From the NCBI RefSeq assembly GCF_001619985.1, contig NW_017264195.1, positions 1,674,001 to 1,738,000 on the forward strand: 64,000 bases of DNA, read 5' to 3'. The position numbers and the translations under genes were made by a program. The notes below the pieces were generated by a model that worked only from the letters and a program-made list of their open reading frames with translations, was not told the DNA's origin and did not search any database. Of this stretch, positions 46,265 through 57,117 are shown piece after piece. The DNA comes from Xylona heveae TC161 (taxonomy: Eukaryota; Ascomycota; Xylonomycetes; Xylonales; Xylonaceae). Numbering within the stretch: the stretch's first letter is position 1; every line of letters begins with the position of its first letter.

Positions 46265-49018
46265 ATGTCTCATCCGTATTCATTCTTCGTGTCTACTCCG
46301 CTATGCCCCACACTCGACAACAGTGAGCCCGCATCACATTCACTCAATGCTTTGGATACCCCTACCAATCTCTCCGAACCTACTCCCTCAAAATTTGCTC
46401 GCCAAATTAGGAGGCTTCAGTTTCGCCATGCGGGCGGATTCCGAGGATTATCCATGACTCCCCGGGTCATTACTCCTCCTGCATCCTCACTAAACATAAG
46501 CCCATCCTCTAAAAAGACGCCACCTTTCTACGAGTACATACCAAAAGCAGAGCGTTGTGAAATCCCAGCTGAGAGGTCATCCCCACTGTTCGGAAAGACG
46601 AGAAGCTCAACGAGTCCGCTTGGGATATTGCAAGAGGTGGGCACCACAACCGTCCGTCGTCGATTAAGTCAAAAACTCTCCCGATCGTCAGAGGTCCTTG
46701 AAGAAGATCCAGTGCCCCACACGCCTGCAATCCAAGCAAAGACTCCCAACACCGGGACTCCTTTGTTCGACAGACTCCAATCACCATCAGAGAGAACGTT
46801 CAACGGCAGAGAACCCGAGCCATTTCCCGTCCCGTCGTCCCCAAATAAGCCCCAAACATTGGGATCGCCTTCTCTGTCAATAAGCGATACTACACCGCCA
46901 GAGGGACAAGAAACTCCAAAAGCTCATCCCCGACCCCGGACATTCAGTTCGTCTTCCGAGTATATCAAGCATCTTGAAGCACAACTCGCAGCAACACATA
47001 CGCAGCTTGAGCTCTTAGTGTCACCCGCTGCAACAAGAACTCGATCCTCAAAACTCCGCGCCCTTTTAGCCGAAACAAAAGCTCTGAAGCAGGAGATTTA
47101 TGAATGGGAGAAGAATTTCGACCGAAACTTGGAAGAAGCAATGGCAGAGCGAGCGCTATCTAACGCACGCCTCCAGGCCCGAGTCAAGAATTTGGAGAAA
47201 GAGCTAGGGAAAAAGGATGGCCGAATCAAAGAATTAGAGTTCGAGCTTGAGACGGCGACTGAGAAAGTACAGCATGTAGATGAAGTTGAATCCTCAAACT
47301 ATGACTTGGAGAGGAGATTGGATCTGATGTCTGAGTTGCTGGCTCATTCCCACACAAAATTAGATCTCAGCGTCGGTTCTAATTGGAACAATAATTCCGA
47401 TAATCAGAAAAGGTCAAGGCCGACATCAATGCTATCGCGATTGCCGTCGTCAATGGAGACCCCTCCTCTTGCGCACGAAGCTGCAGAGTCCGACTCCGAA
47501 ATCAAAAGAGTTCCTTTGAGGTTGAGGTCTCCGAATCGATCCACTTGGCATGAACAGACAGCCCATCGGCTCGATTACAACCTCAGCGACGACTTGAAGC
47601 ACCACACGCTTTCTGGAGATTCTGAATCAAACAGCTCGGTGCCTTTATCGGCAACTACAATATCCTCAAACTCATCATTCTCTAGACCAAGCTCCATGAC
47701 ATCGGACAATTCGGCTAACTCCTTGAATTTTTCGATTCCATTTTCACCCCTTTCAGAAACCAGTCCTAAGCCATCTCAGCGAAGACGCAGAATGAGACGT
47801 TTCCATTCTGGAAGCGGAACAAAGTCCCTTATCCTGCCGGCGACCACGATGCCACAACCGAACCATCCAGTATCAGCGCCTCTACTCTCCACACCTTTTA
47901 GCGAGCACAGCGAATCAGATGTTATGCCATCTCCAGTTTCGCTTGGATGGGATTCCAACTCACCATATGCTACACCTACTCAATCCCGTTCTCTTCCTTG
48001 CTCAATGATACGAGATGACGTGCTAAATCTTCTTGAAGGCGGAGGTTCTTCTGAAGGAATTGTTACTGATGCAGAGCGCAGTCATAAGCGGTCTTCTGAT
48101 CCTACCAACTCTCAAAATGGAAAGGAACATTCGTTGGGTGTCTCCACTGGTCGAAGCCTCATGGACGAGCTAGCCTTGATTGGAGAAAGCCGTCTGGGAC
48201 TTGACCCTTCCACAACCACGACCTCAGCTTCATCAACCCGACGGAGAGTAACGAACCGTTCATCGCCAGCAGCAGGCAGAAACAATCAAACGCGAAATAT
48301 ATCACAGTCGTACCTTGTTCATCAGCATGCTCGCAGTCCTATCCGGCGAAAAAATGGTATGGTAGCAGCTTGCAAGTTGGCGGTATCAGAAGTTCGTCGG
48401 AATCCACTCCGCCTCAGCAGATCGGTAATTCATCATGCTTGGGGCCTAGTAACAGGAGCCAGGACCTTTAGCGACTTTGGTGTGTGGATTCTGCGGATAC
48501 TTCTTGGGCCTACAATCGCAAGAGAGTTAGTTGGACGATCGAGAGCCTTATGGCAAATGGCTGGGGAAAGAGTAAGACAGCCATGGTCTAATGGCTCGCC
48601 AATACGAGCCATATCACCGCAGATTGGGAATGCAAGCGACAGAGGACGTTCAATTGAAATACCCAGACCGCCTATTCTCATCTTTTCCAGTGATGTCAGT
48701 TCAAGCGCAGAGAGCGCGGATGGTGGTAGAATCGAGACGGAAAGACATCATGACGATCCCTCGCAAGATTTGTTGAAGAAGCACGGTTCGGATGACCCAG
48801 AAGAAGTCAAAAAAGCATCATATTCACAAAAGCTCTTCATGTGGCTCAAATTCTCTGCTGTACTTACCGTTGCTATTGGCATTGCCATCAAGGATGGGCC
48901 TGCGAAGCTGTTCGCTGAGACCGATGCTGGCAAGCAGGCACAAGAAACAGAGCCAGATCACCAATTTAATGCTGATCTCCAAGGGATGGAGGCTGACGAG
49001 AGGAAGAAGACACTTTAG
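46265..49018 (+). CDS. Large coiled-coil, single-span membrane protein of unknown function
   Basis: One uninterrupted 917-residue frame. Residues 1-230 are Ser/Pro/Thr-rich with many SP/TP sites. A strong coiled coil spans about 231-362 (YIKHLEAQLAATHTQLELLV, ARVKNLEKELGKKDGRIKEL). Residues 370-740 are again disordered. A basic helical stretch near 730-800 (VRRNPLRLSRSVIHHAWGLV, FSDFGVWILRILLG) is followed by one hydrophobic segment at about 857-876 (LFMWLKFSAVLTVAIGIAIK) and a short acidic tail. The arrangement suggests a tail-anchored or single-span protein with a long cytosolic or nucleoplasmic coiled-coil part, regulated by proline-directed phosphorylation. I do not recognise a named homologue. 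The first ATG is taken as start. Confidence 0.82.
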   Translation: MSHPYSFFVSTPLCPTLDNSEPASHSLNALDTPTNLSEPTPSKFARQIRRLQFRHAGGFRGLSMTPRVITPPASSLNISPSSKKTPPFYEYIPKAERCEIPAERSSPLFGKTRSSTSPLGILQEVGTTTVRRRLSQKLSRSSEVLEEDPVPHTPAIQAKTPNTGTPLFDRLQSPSERTFNGREPEPFPVPSSPNKPQTLGSPSLSISDTTPPEGQETPKAHPRPRTFSSSSEYIKHLEAQLAATHTQLELLVSPAATRTRSSKLRALLAETKALKQEIYEWEKNFDRNLEEAMAERALSNARLQARVKNLEKELGKKDGRIKELEFELETATEKVQHVDEVESSNYDLERRLDLMSELLAHSHTKLDLSVGSNWNNNSDNQKRSRPTSMLSRLPSSMETPPLAHEAAESDSEIKRVPLRLRSPNRSTWHEQTAHRLDYNLSDDLKHHTLSGDSESNSSVPLSATTISSNSSFSRPSSMTSDNSANSLNFSIPFSPLSETSPKPSQRRRRMRRFHSGSGTKSLILPATTMPQPNHPVSAPLLSTPFSEHSESDVMPSPVSLGWDSNSPYATPTQSRSLPCSMIRDDVLNLLEGGGSSEGIVTDAERSHKRSSDPTNSQNGKEHSLGVSTGRSLMDELALIGESRLGLDPSTTTTSASSTRRRVTNRSSPAAGRNNQTRNISQSYLVHQHARSPIRRKNGMVAACKLAVSEVRRNPLRLSRSVIHHAWGLVTGARTFSDFGVWILRILLGPTIARELVGRSRALWQMAGERVRQPWSNGSPIRAISPQIGNASDRGRSIEIPRPPILIFSSDVSSSAESADGGRIETERHHDDPSQDLLKKHGSDDPEEVKKASYSQKLFMWLKFSAVLTVAIGIAIKDGPAKLFAETDAGKQAQETEPDHQFNADLQGMEADERKKTL

Positions 49019-49721
49019 CCACTAATCATCGATCAGAACTATATTCTGACGAAAATGGCACGGGAGTTTTACCTCAGTATTGGTACTGATTATATTAGAT
49101 TTCAAGGCGGGTGTTTCTAGAGTTCGGAGATGGCGTTTTTGCAATACTTTTCAATTAAATTGGCTGTCTTGCTACAAACGCAGGATTGGGAGGTTATGAT
49201 TTAAGTATTCGGCCCTGAAATTAGTCCATACCCCATGCATGATTACTCTAGGTTTTGCATTTTGCTATCGTCAGCATTTCTTGACTTGTATGATTAGAGT
49301 ACTGCTTCACATTCGCTTTTTCCTATGGCGATAGAGCAATTCGTTAGACGTAATAATCATAATTTTATAAATCTAATTTTCAAGCTCCATCAATTCGTAT
49401 GCAATGCTCTGCACCGCTAGCACTAGTTGTATGAAAACAATACCCATCTCTAGGCTCGTGGTACTGTACTCTGCAATTACCGTCAAAGGACTCGCTGGCC
49501 ACATTATCATGGGAAACTGCAGCAAGATGAAGTTGCTTAGAACCGAAAGTCGGACCACCATTGCGGGCCGAGCGCACTAGCTCTGTTCTTCCAGGCAAGC
49601 AGCAAAACATCCCACCATACATGCCCCTCCTAACCTGTAGGAAAACACAGTCGGTATTTACGCGCAACAATTATACTCATCTTCACAAAAAAATCACTGC
49701 TATATAGTTAAGACAAACATC
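49019..49721. other. Intergenic between the coiled-coil gene and the TenA-like gene
   Basis: About 700 bp, AT-rich after 49100, with no supported gene. No thiamine-pyrophosphate riboswitch signature was recognised before the TenA-like start. Confidence 0.5.
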
Positions 49722-50610
49722 ATGTCTAAATCTCCTAGAGAATATTTGCTTTCGCTCAATGACGGCGCTTTCAAAGCCGCAACCCAAGCGCGCTTCCTCG
49801 AGCAAGCAGGCAATGGTACACTCCAACCCGATATTCTTGCCCGGTGGCTTTCGCAAGATCGTCTTTACGCCCAAGGCTATATTCGCTTTATCGGACACAT
49901 GCTTTCCAAAATCCGATTGCCTGACACGCCGGGCGCTCGAGAGAACGGCCACCTACTCTGGCGCATCACAGACGTTCTAATTGCCGCCCTCGTCAACGTC
50001 CGTCGCGAGCTTCAATTCTTCGAAGAAACTGCTGCGCGGTTTAACATTGATCTTACGCCGACGCTGGTCAGTGTCAAGGGGGCCGGACATGGAGAAAGAC
50101 AAGGCGAAGGTGAAGGGATTGGTGCAAGTCCCGTCACCAGGGCGTATCTCGATTTGTTCAACAATGCAGCCAGCCCAAGCGCATCAATTCTTGAGGGCAT
50201 GGTTGCCCTTTGGGCTACTGAGATTGTAGGTCACACGTTTATACTCTGATATGCTTTTGTCCTTTTGGATTTGGGGAGCATGATGCAATGAGACGGGATC
50301 GAAAGGGGCGGCCGTCCCTGTGGTACAATGATTATGGCTAACGGGCTTTTGGCAGTGTTACTATACCGCGTGGCGTTATGCTGGCTCTCACAAACCCAGC
50401 CCTGCGGCGGCAAAGAGCGACGATCCGCTACATGCTGAATTCATCCCGAACTGGACAAATGATGAATTCGCCAAATTTGTAGACGACATCGGTGTCCTGG
50501 TTGATGAAATGGGCGCCTCCTGGAAACACGATGAGGACGAGCGCAAGAGGTGTGAGGAGGTTTGGAAGCAGGTCCTATGGCTCGAGGAGCGGTTTTGGCC
50601 CGTCGTTTAA
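49722..50610 (+). CDS. TenA/heme-oxygenase-like fold protein
   Basis: Two exons, 49722-50225 and 50356-50610, encode 252 residues. The all-helical TenA/THI-4/PQQC-type fold is suggested by PDILARWLSQDRLYAQGYIR near the N-terminus, the ENGHLLWRITDVL helix, ILEGMVALWATEI and, after splicing, CYYTAWRYAGSHKP, followed by FIPNWTNDEFAKFVDDIG and a final helix. In this family the fold degrades or salvages thiamine pieces, but many fungal members have no tested activity. The typical catalytic Cys of bacterial TenA is not clearly identifiable here, so the call is by fold and not by reaction. The intron runs from GTAGGT to GGCAG with exact frame continuity. Confidence 0.75.
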
Positions 50611-52230
50611 TAAACTTGAATTGTGGTTTCTTTTTCGAAGTGGGTTTGACTTGATACCTTTCGTGCAATCAGTTGCAGTGGTTTTGCAATGGGAAAAGAA
50701 AAAGTCCTTGATCTGAAATGCAGGTTGATCTCTCAGATAATGAAAGTGGGCGGAAAATATTTACTATGCTGCCTGTGTGGTCGGAGCAAATTTCATTAGT
50801 CAACATTCAATCTTAAAAATCATCTTCACCTTTTACGCTTTTTGAATTTTAGCATTTGTCACGGACGTCACGTTCTCTCAATTTAATGGGCATCGGCGAG
50901 ACTGTAATTCCTAAAGCATTTTACTCCGTATTCTATTTCTAAAAATGGTAATCTCTTAGACTTAAAAACTTTAAGAAAGTGGAGACATGAAAACCAGAAT
51001 GGTCCATAATCCTTCATCTTGCATCATCACATCTTCGATTGGAAAAAAAAAAAGGTCTAAGGGAGAAGGGACATGCCGTTTGATTGAGTTCATGTGGTTG
51101 GCTACGGGTTGCAAATTCTCGAAAGGGGGACGCCATGCTCCACCATCGAAGCAATCGTTGATTAAAATTGCAGAGAGGGAGTACAACCTGGTCCGTGCTT
51201 TTCATGCGTTACCTGGGTCGCGGAACCTTGGATGTCTCCTTTACGATGAAAATGCTGGCTCACGATTCTCTCCTTGAGCTGGTTCGTCGGCCCTATCGGT
51301 TGCTGCCTTGACTCGCTTCGCTTCGTTCCCGTGGTTGAAGCTTTGTTCTCGACCATCCGCTGTTTCTCCCGGCCCAGAAGAAACGAAGGGCACATGGTTG
51401 AAGTAGCTCTACTTTTGATTTGGTATTGACTTCGACCGTCCCACACTAAATAGCATGATTATGGGGAGAAGCTACTTTTCTCAGGTACAGTACATGAAAT
51501 ACAAGGACCGGCCCGACTCAGCCACCAATGCCAAGACTGTTAGAGTGTCAAATTTACCACTCTAGGAAAGTTTCATTTCGTCTAATGGACCTCGAGCCAA
51601 TGACAACCATGATTTCATCTCCACGCGGGTGCGGCGTATAAACGCACCACTGCCTGACCATCTCGGTAGCCCAGGGGTATCTTTGGCAACAACATGGTTG
51701 CCCATAGTGTGTGATGGGTTTCATCCTCATTAATAACCCCCAGAGAAATTATGGCTTGAGAAGCTTAGCGCGCCCACTTTTTTCACGCTTCACCGGCTCA
51801 TTTCACCGGTACGCTATGGACTGATCCCGCAGGTGGTACGGAGTAAATATAGGTTTGAGACAGGGTGTGCTGGAGTACGGCACAGTTTATGATGACTTGA
51901 AAAGGGCCTAGAGTCCCCGCTCGCAGAGAAACCTCTCTTTTCTTTCTTTTCCTCTCTTTCATCCACTGCACTCTTTTCTTGTCAACTCCTTGCTTGAATA
52001 GCAAAGTCATTCATTTCACCCTTAAAACTTAAGCCGTCTTTTATTTGCAAAGAGCACGACAAGCTCCCTGCATTTCCACTCTTTTTTGTCCGATCTTCTG
52101 CCATTGAAAATTATCGCCATTTCCCCTACTTTGCATACTTGGCATTCCTTGGCACTTGCAATAATACACTCTCTTTTCGGCATCAAAACTGCATATCGCG
52201 AGCCTAGAAATCTTAGTCACAGCAAAAACC
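50611..52230. other. Long upstream region of the GPI-protein gene
   Basis: About 1.6 kb without a supported gene. The last 250 bases before 52231 are CT-rich, as expected for the promoter and 5' UTR of a strongly expressed fungal gene. Confidence 0.5.
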
Positions 52231-52944
52231 ATGCGTTTCTCCGCTTTTGCCTTCGCCTCGGCCGCTCTGGCTACCCTGGCTTCTGCCTACACCACTCCAA
52301 AGGGTGACGCCCCTGAGGGCAACCCTATTACCAAGCCGGGGTTGAACGAACTTGTCCCCGCTGGCACTCAGTACGAGATCACCTGGAACCCCACCACCGA
52401 TGGCACCGTCAGCTTGGTCCTTCTGCGCGGCCCTTCCACCGACGTAGTGCCAATGTATGCTATCGCCGAGAAGATCGACAATAGTGGAAAGTTCTACTGG
52501 ACGCCGAAGGATGACCTCCAGCCTGATACTACTCACTATGGTCTCGAGATCATTGACGACGCAACCGGCCAGTACCAGTACAGCACTCAGTTCGGCATCA
52601 GCAACAAGCAGTACAGCGGCTCGTCCTCATCTTCGTCATCCGCGGCTGCAAGCTCTGCTGCTCCTTCATCCACGCAAGCCCCAACTGGCGCTGCTTCTGC
52701 TACCAACACCTTCGTCACCTCCAGCACTGGAACTGCCGCTCCCTTCACCTCGAGCACCGGCTACCCGCTCGCCAATTCGACTTCGTCCTATGGCGCTCAG
52801 TCCACCTTCAAGACCATGCCCAGCGCAAGCGCGACTGGAGCTAAGAACGGCACTGCTCTCCCCACCGGCGCTGCTGGCCGGATGGCCATGAACTTCGGCG
52901 GTGTTGTGCTCGGTGCCGGTGCTGCTATCGCCATGGCGTTGTAA
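52231..52944 (+). CDS. GPI-anchored cell-wall protein with KRE9/KNH1-like domain
   Basis: A single exon of 237 residues. A signal peptide covers about residues 1-19 (MRFSAFAFASAALATLASA). The KRE9/KNH1-like beta domain follows: GLNELVPAGTQYEITWNP, GTVSLVLLRGPSTDVVPMYA, IDNSGKFYWTPKDDLQPDTT and a Tyr-rich end. Then comes a Ser/Ala/Thr-rich stalk of about 80 residues, a likely site of O-mannosylation, with NST and NGT sequons. The C-terminus has a hydrophobic tail (GGVVLGAGAAIAMAL) after small residues, as in a GPI attachment signal. The product is expected at the plasma membrane or cell wall. Codon use is strongly biased to C-ending codons compared with neighbours, suggesting high expression. 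Confidence 0.9.
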   Translation: MRFSAFAFASAALATLASAYTTPKGDAPEGNPITKPGLNELVPAGTQYEITWNPTTDGTVSLVLLRGPSTDVVPMYAIAEKIDNSGKFYWTPKDDLQPDTTHYGLEIIDDATGQYQYSTQFGISNKQYSGSSSSSSSAAASSAAPSSTQAPTGAASATNTFVTSSTGTAAPFTSSTGYPLANSTSSYGAQSTFKTMPSASATGAKNGTALPTGAAGRMAMNFGGVVLGAGAAIAMAL

Positions 52945-53767
52945 AGGCGATGTTAACGTTCCAATCGCTCGCCTAGGTCATCTTGTTCAGTTCTTCTATA
53001 TGTAACATATATACATATATAATAAGTTTGGATTACGATTAATGTCGCTAGTTAATATGTCATCGTGGGCAGTTAAATTTGACTGCACCCTTGTATTCTT
53101 GATACCACAGGCTGCCGAGGAATTATGTTACTGTGCTTTGGACCCCTCTGCTTGCTGGATGATTTGCTGATGGACTTTCTTGTCTTGCGATTGAGGCGCT
53201 AAGAAAGGTTGAGAGAATGCAGACGAAGTGAAAAACTTCACTATACTCATCGTCAGTTCGAAGCCATCGTACCTTGCTGTCACTTCTTACAGTTGCCATT
53301 ACGGCGCTTAGTGGGTTTTGCGAAGATGACATCGCCTTTTGATCTTGTGATCTCATCGTATGAATTTGATATACCATGACGAATTGGTCTCCTTAACGGC
53401 CGTTTTGGAATCTTCTTTTCTTTCTGATGTGCCATATTATTTTCGTATCCGGCGATATATTCTAAATCACAAGTCACTAATTTCTCGTGCCGTGTGAAGA
53501 TTATGGGACTGCCATATTATGTCACTTGGCTCGCCCTAGTCGGCAGGTGTTGAGGCAACATTAAGTTATCAACGCGCCATTGCGTGCTACCTTGGGTCAC
53601 ACTCCTGCAACCTTCCCGTACTTCGCCGAGTTCGGCATACAACCGGTGACGAACCCCCGCGATATCCAGCGACACCGGAGGAATAGGAATTGTCTCGTAT
53701 CGCATCACAATCAATAAGGAAGCTGTCGTGCTCTGCAGCTTCCCGGTAGGGCTTATCGCGCAGGCGC
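52945..53767. other. Intergenic between the GPI protein and the Zn2Cys6 factor
   Basis: About 820 bp. A TATATATATA-type string near 53010 belongs to the 3' UTR of the GPI gene. No other gene is supported. Confidence 0.5.
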
Positions 53768-56356
53768 ATGGAAGCCTCTCCCCAGCTGGGGGCATTGCCG
53801 GGCAGTGGCCCGATTGGCAGTGGAAGCGGTCTCAGTAGTCCTGCAAGCCTACAGCCCGGAAGCTTGAAGAGGAACAGATCTCTCTCTGCTTCCCAAGGAA
53901 GTGCTGATGAAGGAGACCCAAATCTATCTCAGGCGGATCGAAGACGTCTACCCGGTGTAAAACGAGCATGTAATGAGTGTCGACAGCAAAAGGTAAGTCC
54001 TGACTCATAGTCTCTCCCAAAGCGCCATCCGCCAACGATCCAAGCTGTTGGTAAGAAATTATGATCATGAATGCTGATTGTATGGGAAACTTGTTCGTAA
54101 TTCTAGCTGCGCTGTGATGTTGTTCAAGATCCGTTTGCAGCCTGTTCACGATGCCGTCGACTGAACCTCGAATGCAAGATCCAGTCGAACTTCAAGCGAA
54201 TAGGGAAACGCAGTAAAAATGCGGAGATGGAACGAGAAATCATTGAGCTGAAACGGCAGCTTGCAGTCCAAGGGCAATCGCCGAGCATGGCGACGCCGCC
54301 GTTGAACATTGCGTTGGGCGGCGCAGCTGCTAGCCCTGGGGTATATCAGATACCGCCTAGAGACGAACAGTATATGGGTTCTCACGAGGCTGTTGCATCG
54401 TTGCTTGATCTAAGGCAAGGCTTGGATGGCTCCGGGTCATACATATCAACATCCGATGCTCAGGCCGGGGTTAAAAGACTGGAGACCGTTGCTTTGACTC
54501 CAGAGCGGGTCGCAGATCTCTTCAGCCAGTAAGTCCATGGTTCTCCTCTGCCGTCTACAAAGAGATTCAATAAGCTGACGATGCGGTCTCAGCTACTTCA
54601 CCTTTTACCATCCTTTTCTTCCGGTGCTTGATCCCCAGAAGCCGCCAGATCATTATTTCGAAGTATGCCCCTTGTTATTCTGGGTTGTTATCGCAACTGC
54701 CTCCAGGCGGTACACCCTCGACGGGAACCTTTTGGATACCATTTCCGGTCCTGTATCTCGTCTAATGTGGTCAACGCTGGCCAGTGTGCCTCAAAACTAC
54801 CACATTGTAAAGGCGTTGTGTTTGTTATGCATGTGGCCTTCCCCCATGAGCAGTACGTCCTTGGATCCCACTTTCATGCTCTGCGGGACGATGATGCAGA
54901 TTGCTCTGCAGATTGGACTTCATCGTCCCTCTCACGCTCAAGACTTCACTAAATTCCGGGTTGAGGTCCGAGATGAGGAGCTGAAGGACAGAGTCAAAAC
55001 ATGGGCTGCCTGCAATATTGTGGCGCAAAGGTTTGTCTTCCTTGCCTTAGAGTTGCTCCTCTTTACAGCCTGAACTATTACTTATGCGGATAACAGTGTG
55101 GCAACGGGTTATGGACAGCCTCCAGCGACGCTGTACGACTGGACCCTCGCTCCAGCCGCGAGCGATTCCAGTTATAAATTACCGGACGAACTTGACCATC
55201 GGTTACAGATTGAGCGATTCTGTGACAAAGTCACCAAGGCCCTTTATAACAACCCCCGAGACCCAGTTGGCTTATCTGCAGATGATGAGCGCTCGGTCTT
55301 GACAACATTACTATCGAAGGATTTCCTGGAGCTGGAGGAACGAGTAGGCGAAACTGGTTCTCGTAAGTTACCTTCAATTCAAGCTGGTCATGAGAACAGG
55401 TCCAACTCCGGTGCATTTGGTAGCAAGCTCGACAATGAATATCTTGATGTTGCGAACTAACGCCGTCACAGCTATCACACAGCTCCACTTGAGGGCGGCT
55501 GGATTACATCTCCGGCTGGCAGCTTTTTTCGATGCGAGTACCAACAAGGACTACCTTCAAGACTTAGTTCGTTTATACTTCGCGACAACCTCTTTTCTCG
55601 ATAGTGCCTTTAGCTTCGAGGTGTCAGGCAGCAATGCGCTTCCATTTTCGAGCAATTACATTATGCAAATGATGGTCGCAGCTGGATTCACCTTGCTGAA
55701 GCTACTCAACAGTTTCTTTGCCCGCAGCATTGATCTCGATGCAGGAAAAACATACTTCAATCGTACCATCTGGTCCATTCGAGCCATCAGCGTCAATCCC
55801 AACGATCTTCCGAGCCGACTTGCCGAGGTGCTCGCCCAGCTCTGGCGCGCAGGTGAGGCGGTGGCAGCCTCACGTCCTACGCAAGCCGCTGTGGCTCCTG
55901 ACTCATCATTGCAGCTCAAAGTCCGATGCCGCATGAGCATGAGCCTCGTCTTCGACAGTGTTTGGCGATGGCGCGAAGAATTTCAAGCCAAAGGCCGCGG
56001 AAATCTCGACTGTTTGTGCCCTACAGCTTTGCTTACATTGTTCTTCTTTCGTACGCGTACTGACCGCATCTTCTCTTACTGTAGCTGCTGTTAGCAACCC
56101 TACAAACCCGGACGCTAGTGCTGATGGCAGTAGCAATTCTGCAGCACTGGACTCCATGGGCCCTAATGCAGGTGCGGGGCTTGCTGGAGCTGGACCATTA
56201 CTTGGTGCTAATTCAGTCAACCCCGTCACTGGCTCATTCTCGGAACCCAATTATGAAGTCTTCGACCCTCTCAATTGGATGCTAGACGGCTTAGTCGACT
56301 TTCCGTACAGCCTAACCAATGTTGGCGGTTTAGAGCCTCCGGGTGGCATGCCTTGA
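53768..56356 (+). CDS. Zn2Cys6 transcription factor with fungal-specific domain (War1/Leu3-related)
   Basis: Six exons (53768-53992, 54107-54528, 54593-55030, 55097-55362, 55472-56011, 56085-56356) encode about 720 residues. The binuclear zinc cluster is C68-x2-C71-x6-C78-x9-C88-x2-C91-x6-C98, split by intron 1 after CNECRQQK and resumed as LRCDVVQDPF. A basic linker and coiled segment follow (RIGKRSKNAEMEREIIELKR). The fungal-specific transcription-factor region starts near LFSHYFTFYHPFLPVLDP and includes MQIALQIGLHRPSHAQDF. The cluster and linker resemble the War1/Leu3 group, which control weak-acid export or branched-chain amino acid genes; the target here is not known. The donor ending exon 5 is GTTTGT (56012); a second candidate, GTACGC, would leave a very short intron. 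Other joins use GTAAGT-type donors and restore frame. Confidence 0.87.
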
Positions 56357-57117
56357 CGGTCTGTCTTGCTGCTACTTTTCCCTTACTTTATTTTCCGCAT
56401 ATTCGCGGTCTGCCCTCGGCATATTTTCCATTCTGCATGGGCATTTAAAGGTTCCAAACTTTGCCTCCTCATTATAAAATTCTTTGGCGACCAAAATCGG
56501 CTACTTCTTTTTGGCAGGCGCAATTTTTGCAACGACGGTAGAAAGCTGCTTTCAGCCATATCAACGTGTGTTACGACTTGTGAATTTTTTTTTAGCGTCT
56601 TTCACCCATTACTCTTTTCCTTGAGGTCACTTGTATATATTGATATCCTTTCCCTTATCAACCGGAGCGTTGTTCGGCTAAGCGTTTCAGCTGGATCTCG
56701 TCGGATTAACTCATCATTATCCACAGAATGTTCAACATGTTCAGCTTAGCCAGGCCTGTGTGCTTTGTGAGTCTAGCGCGCCACTACATTGGAATCCAGC
56801 AATGCCGCTAGAAGCAAAGGAATGTGAATGTAGGCGTCAGCCCAAAGACGGCCGACGATGGGATCACGGAATAGCTTCAATAATTGAGTGGTTAAAGATG
56901 ATGATAATGTGTTGTATCAAAATTGGTGTTTAACGGAAACATCGAAAGGCTCGTCTTCCATGCAAAAAAAGGTCCAATTGCGCAGAGACGCCAAAACAGA
57001 CATTGTAAAGCTCTGCGGGATGACCAAAGTAATGTGTGAACTTGGCAGCAAATAGAAAACATTGCAAGCGATTGAAAACCAAGAAAGGACTGTCTTGAGA
57101 GCAAATACACCGTCGTC
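56357..57117. other. Intergenic between the convergent Zn2Cys6 and KDEL-receptor-like genes
   Basis: About 760 bp of 3' UTR sequence, T-rich on the left and A-rich on the right. No gene or repeat is supported. Confidence 0.55.

Noticed and set aside
49019-49721. Thiamine-pyrophosphate riboswitch before the TenA-like gene
   Set aside because: No paired CTGAGA-type and conserved helix sequences were recognised, and the gene's first intron lies in the coding part.
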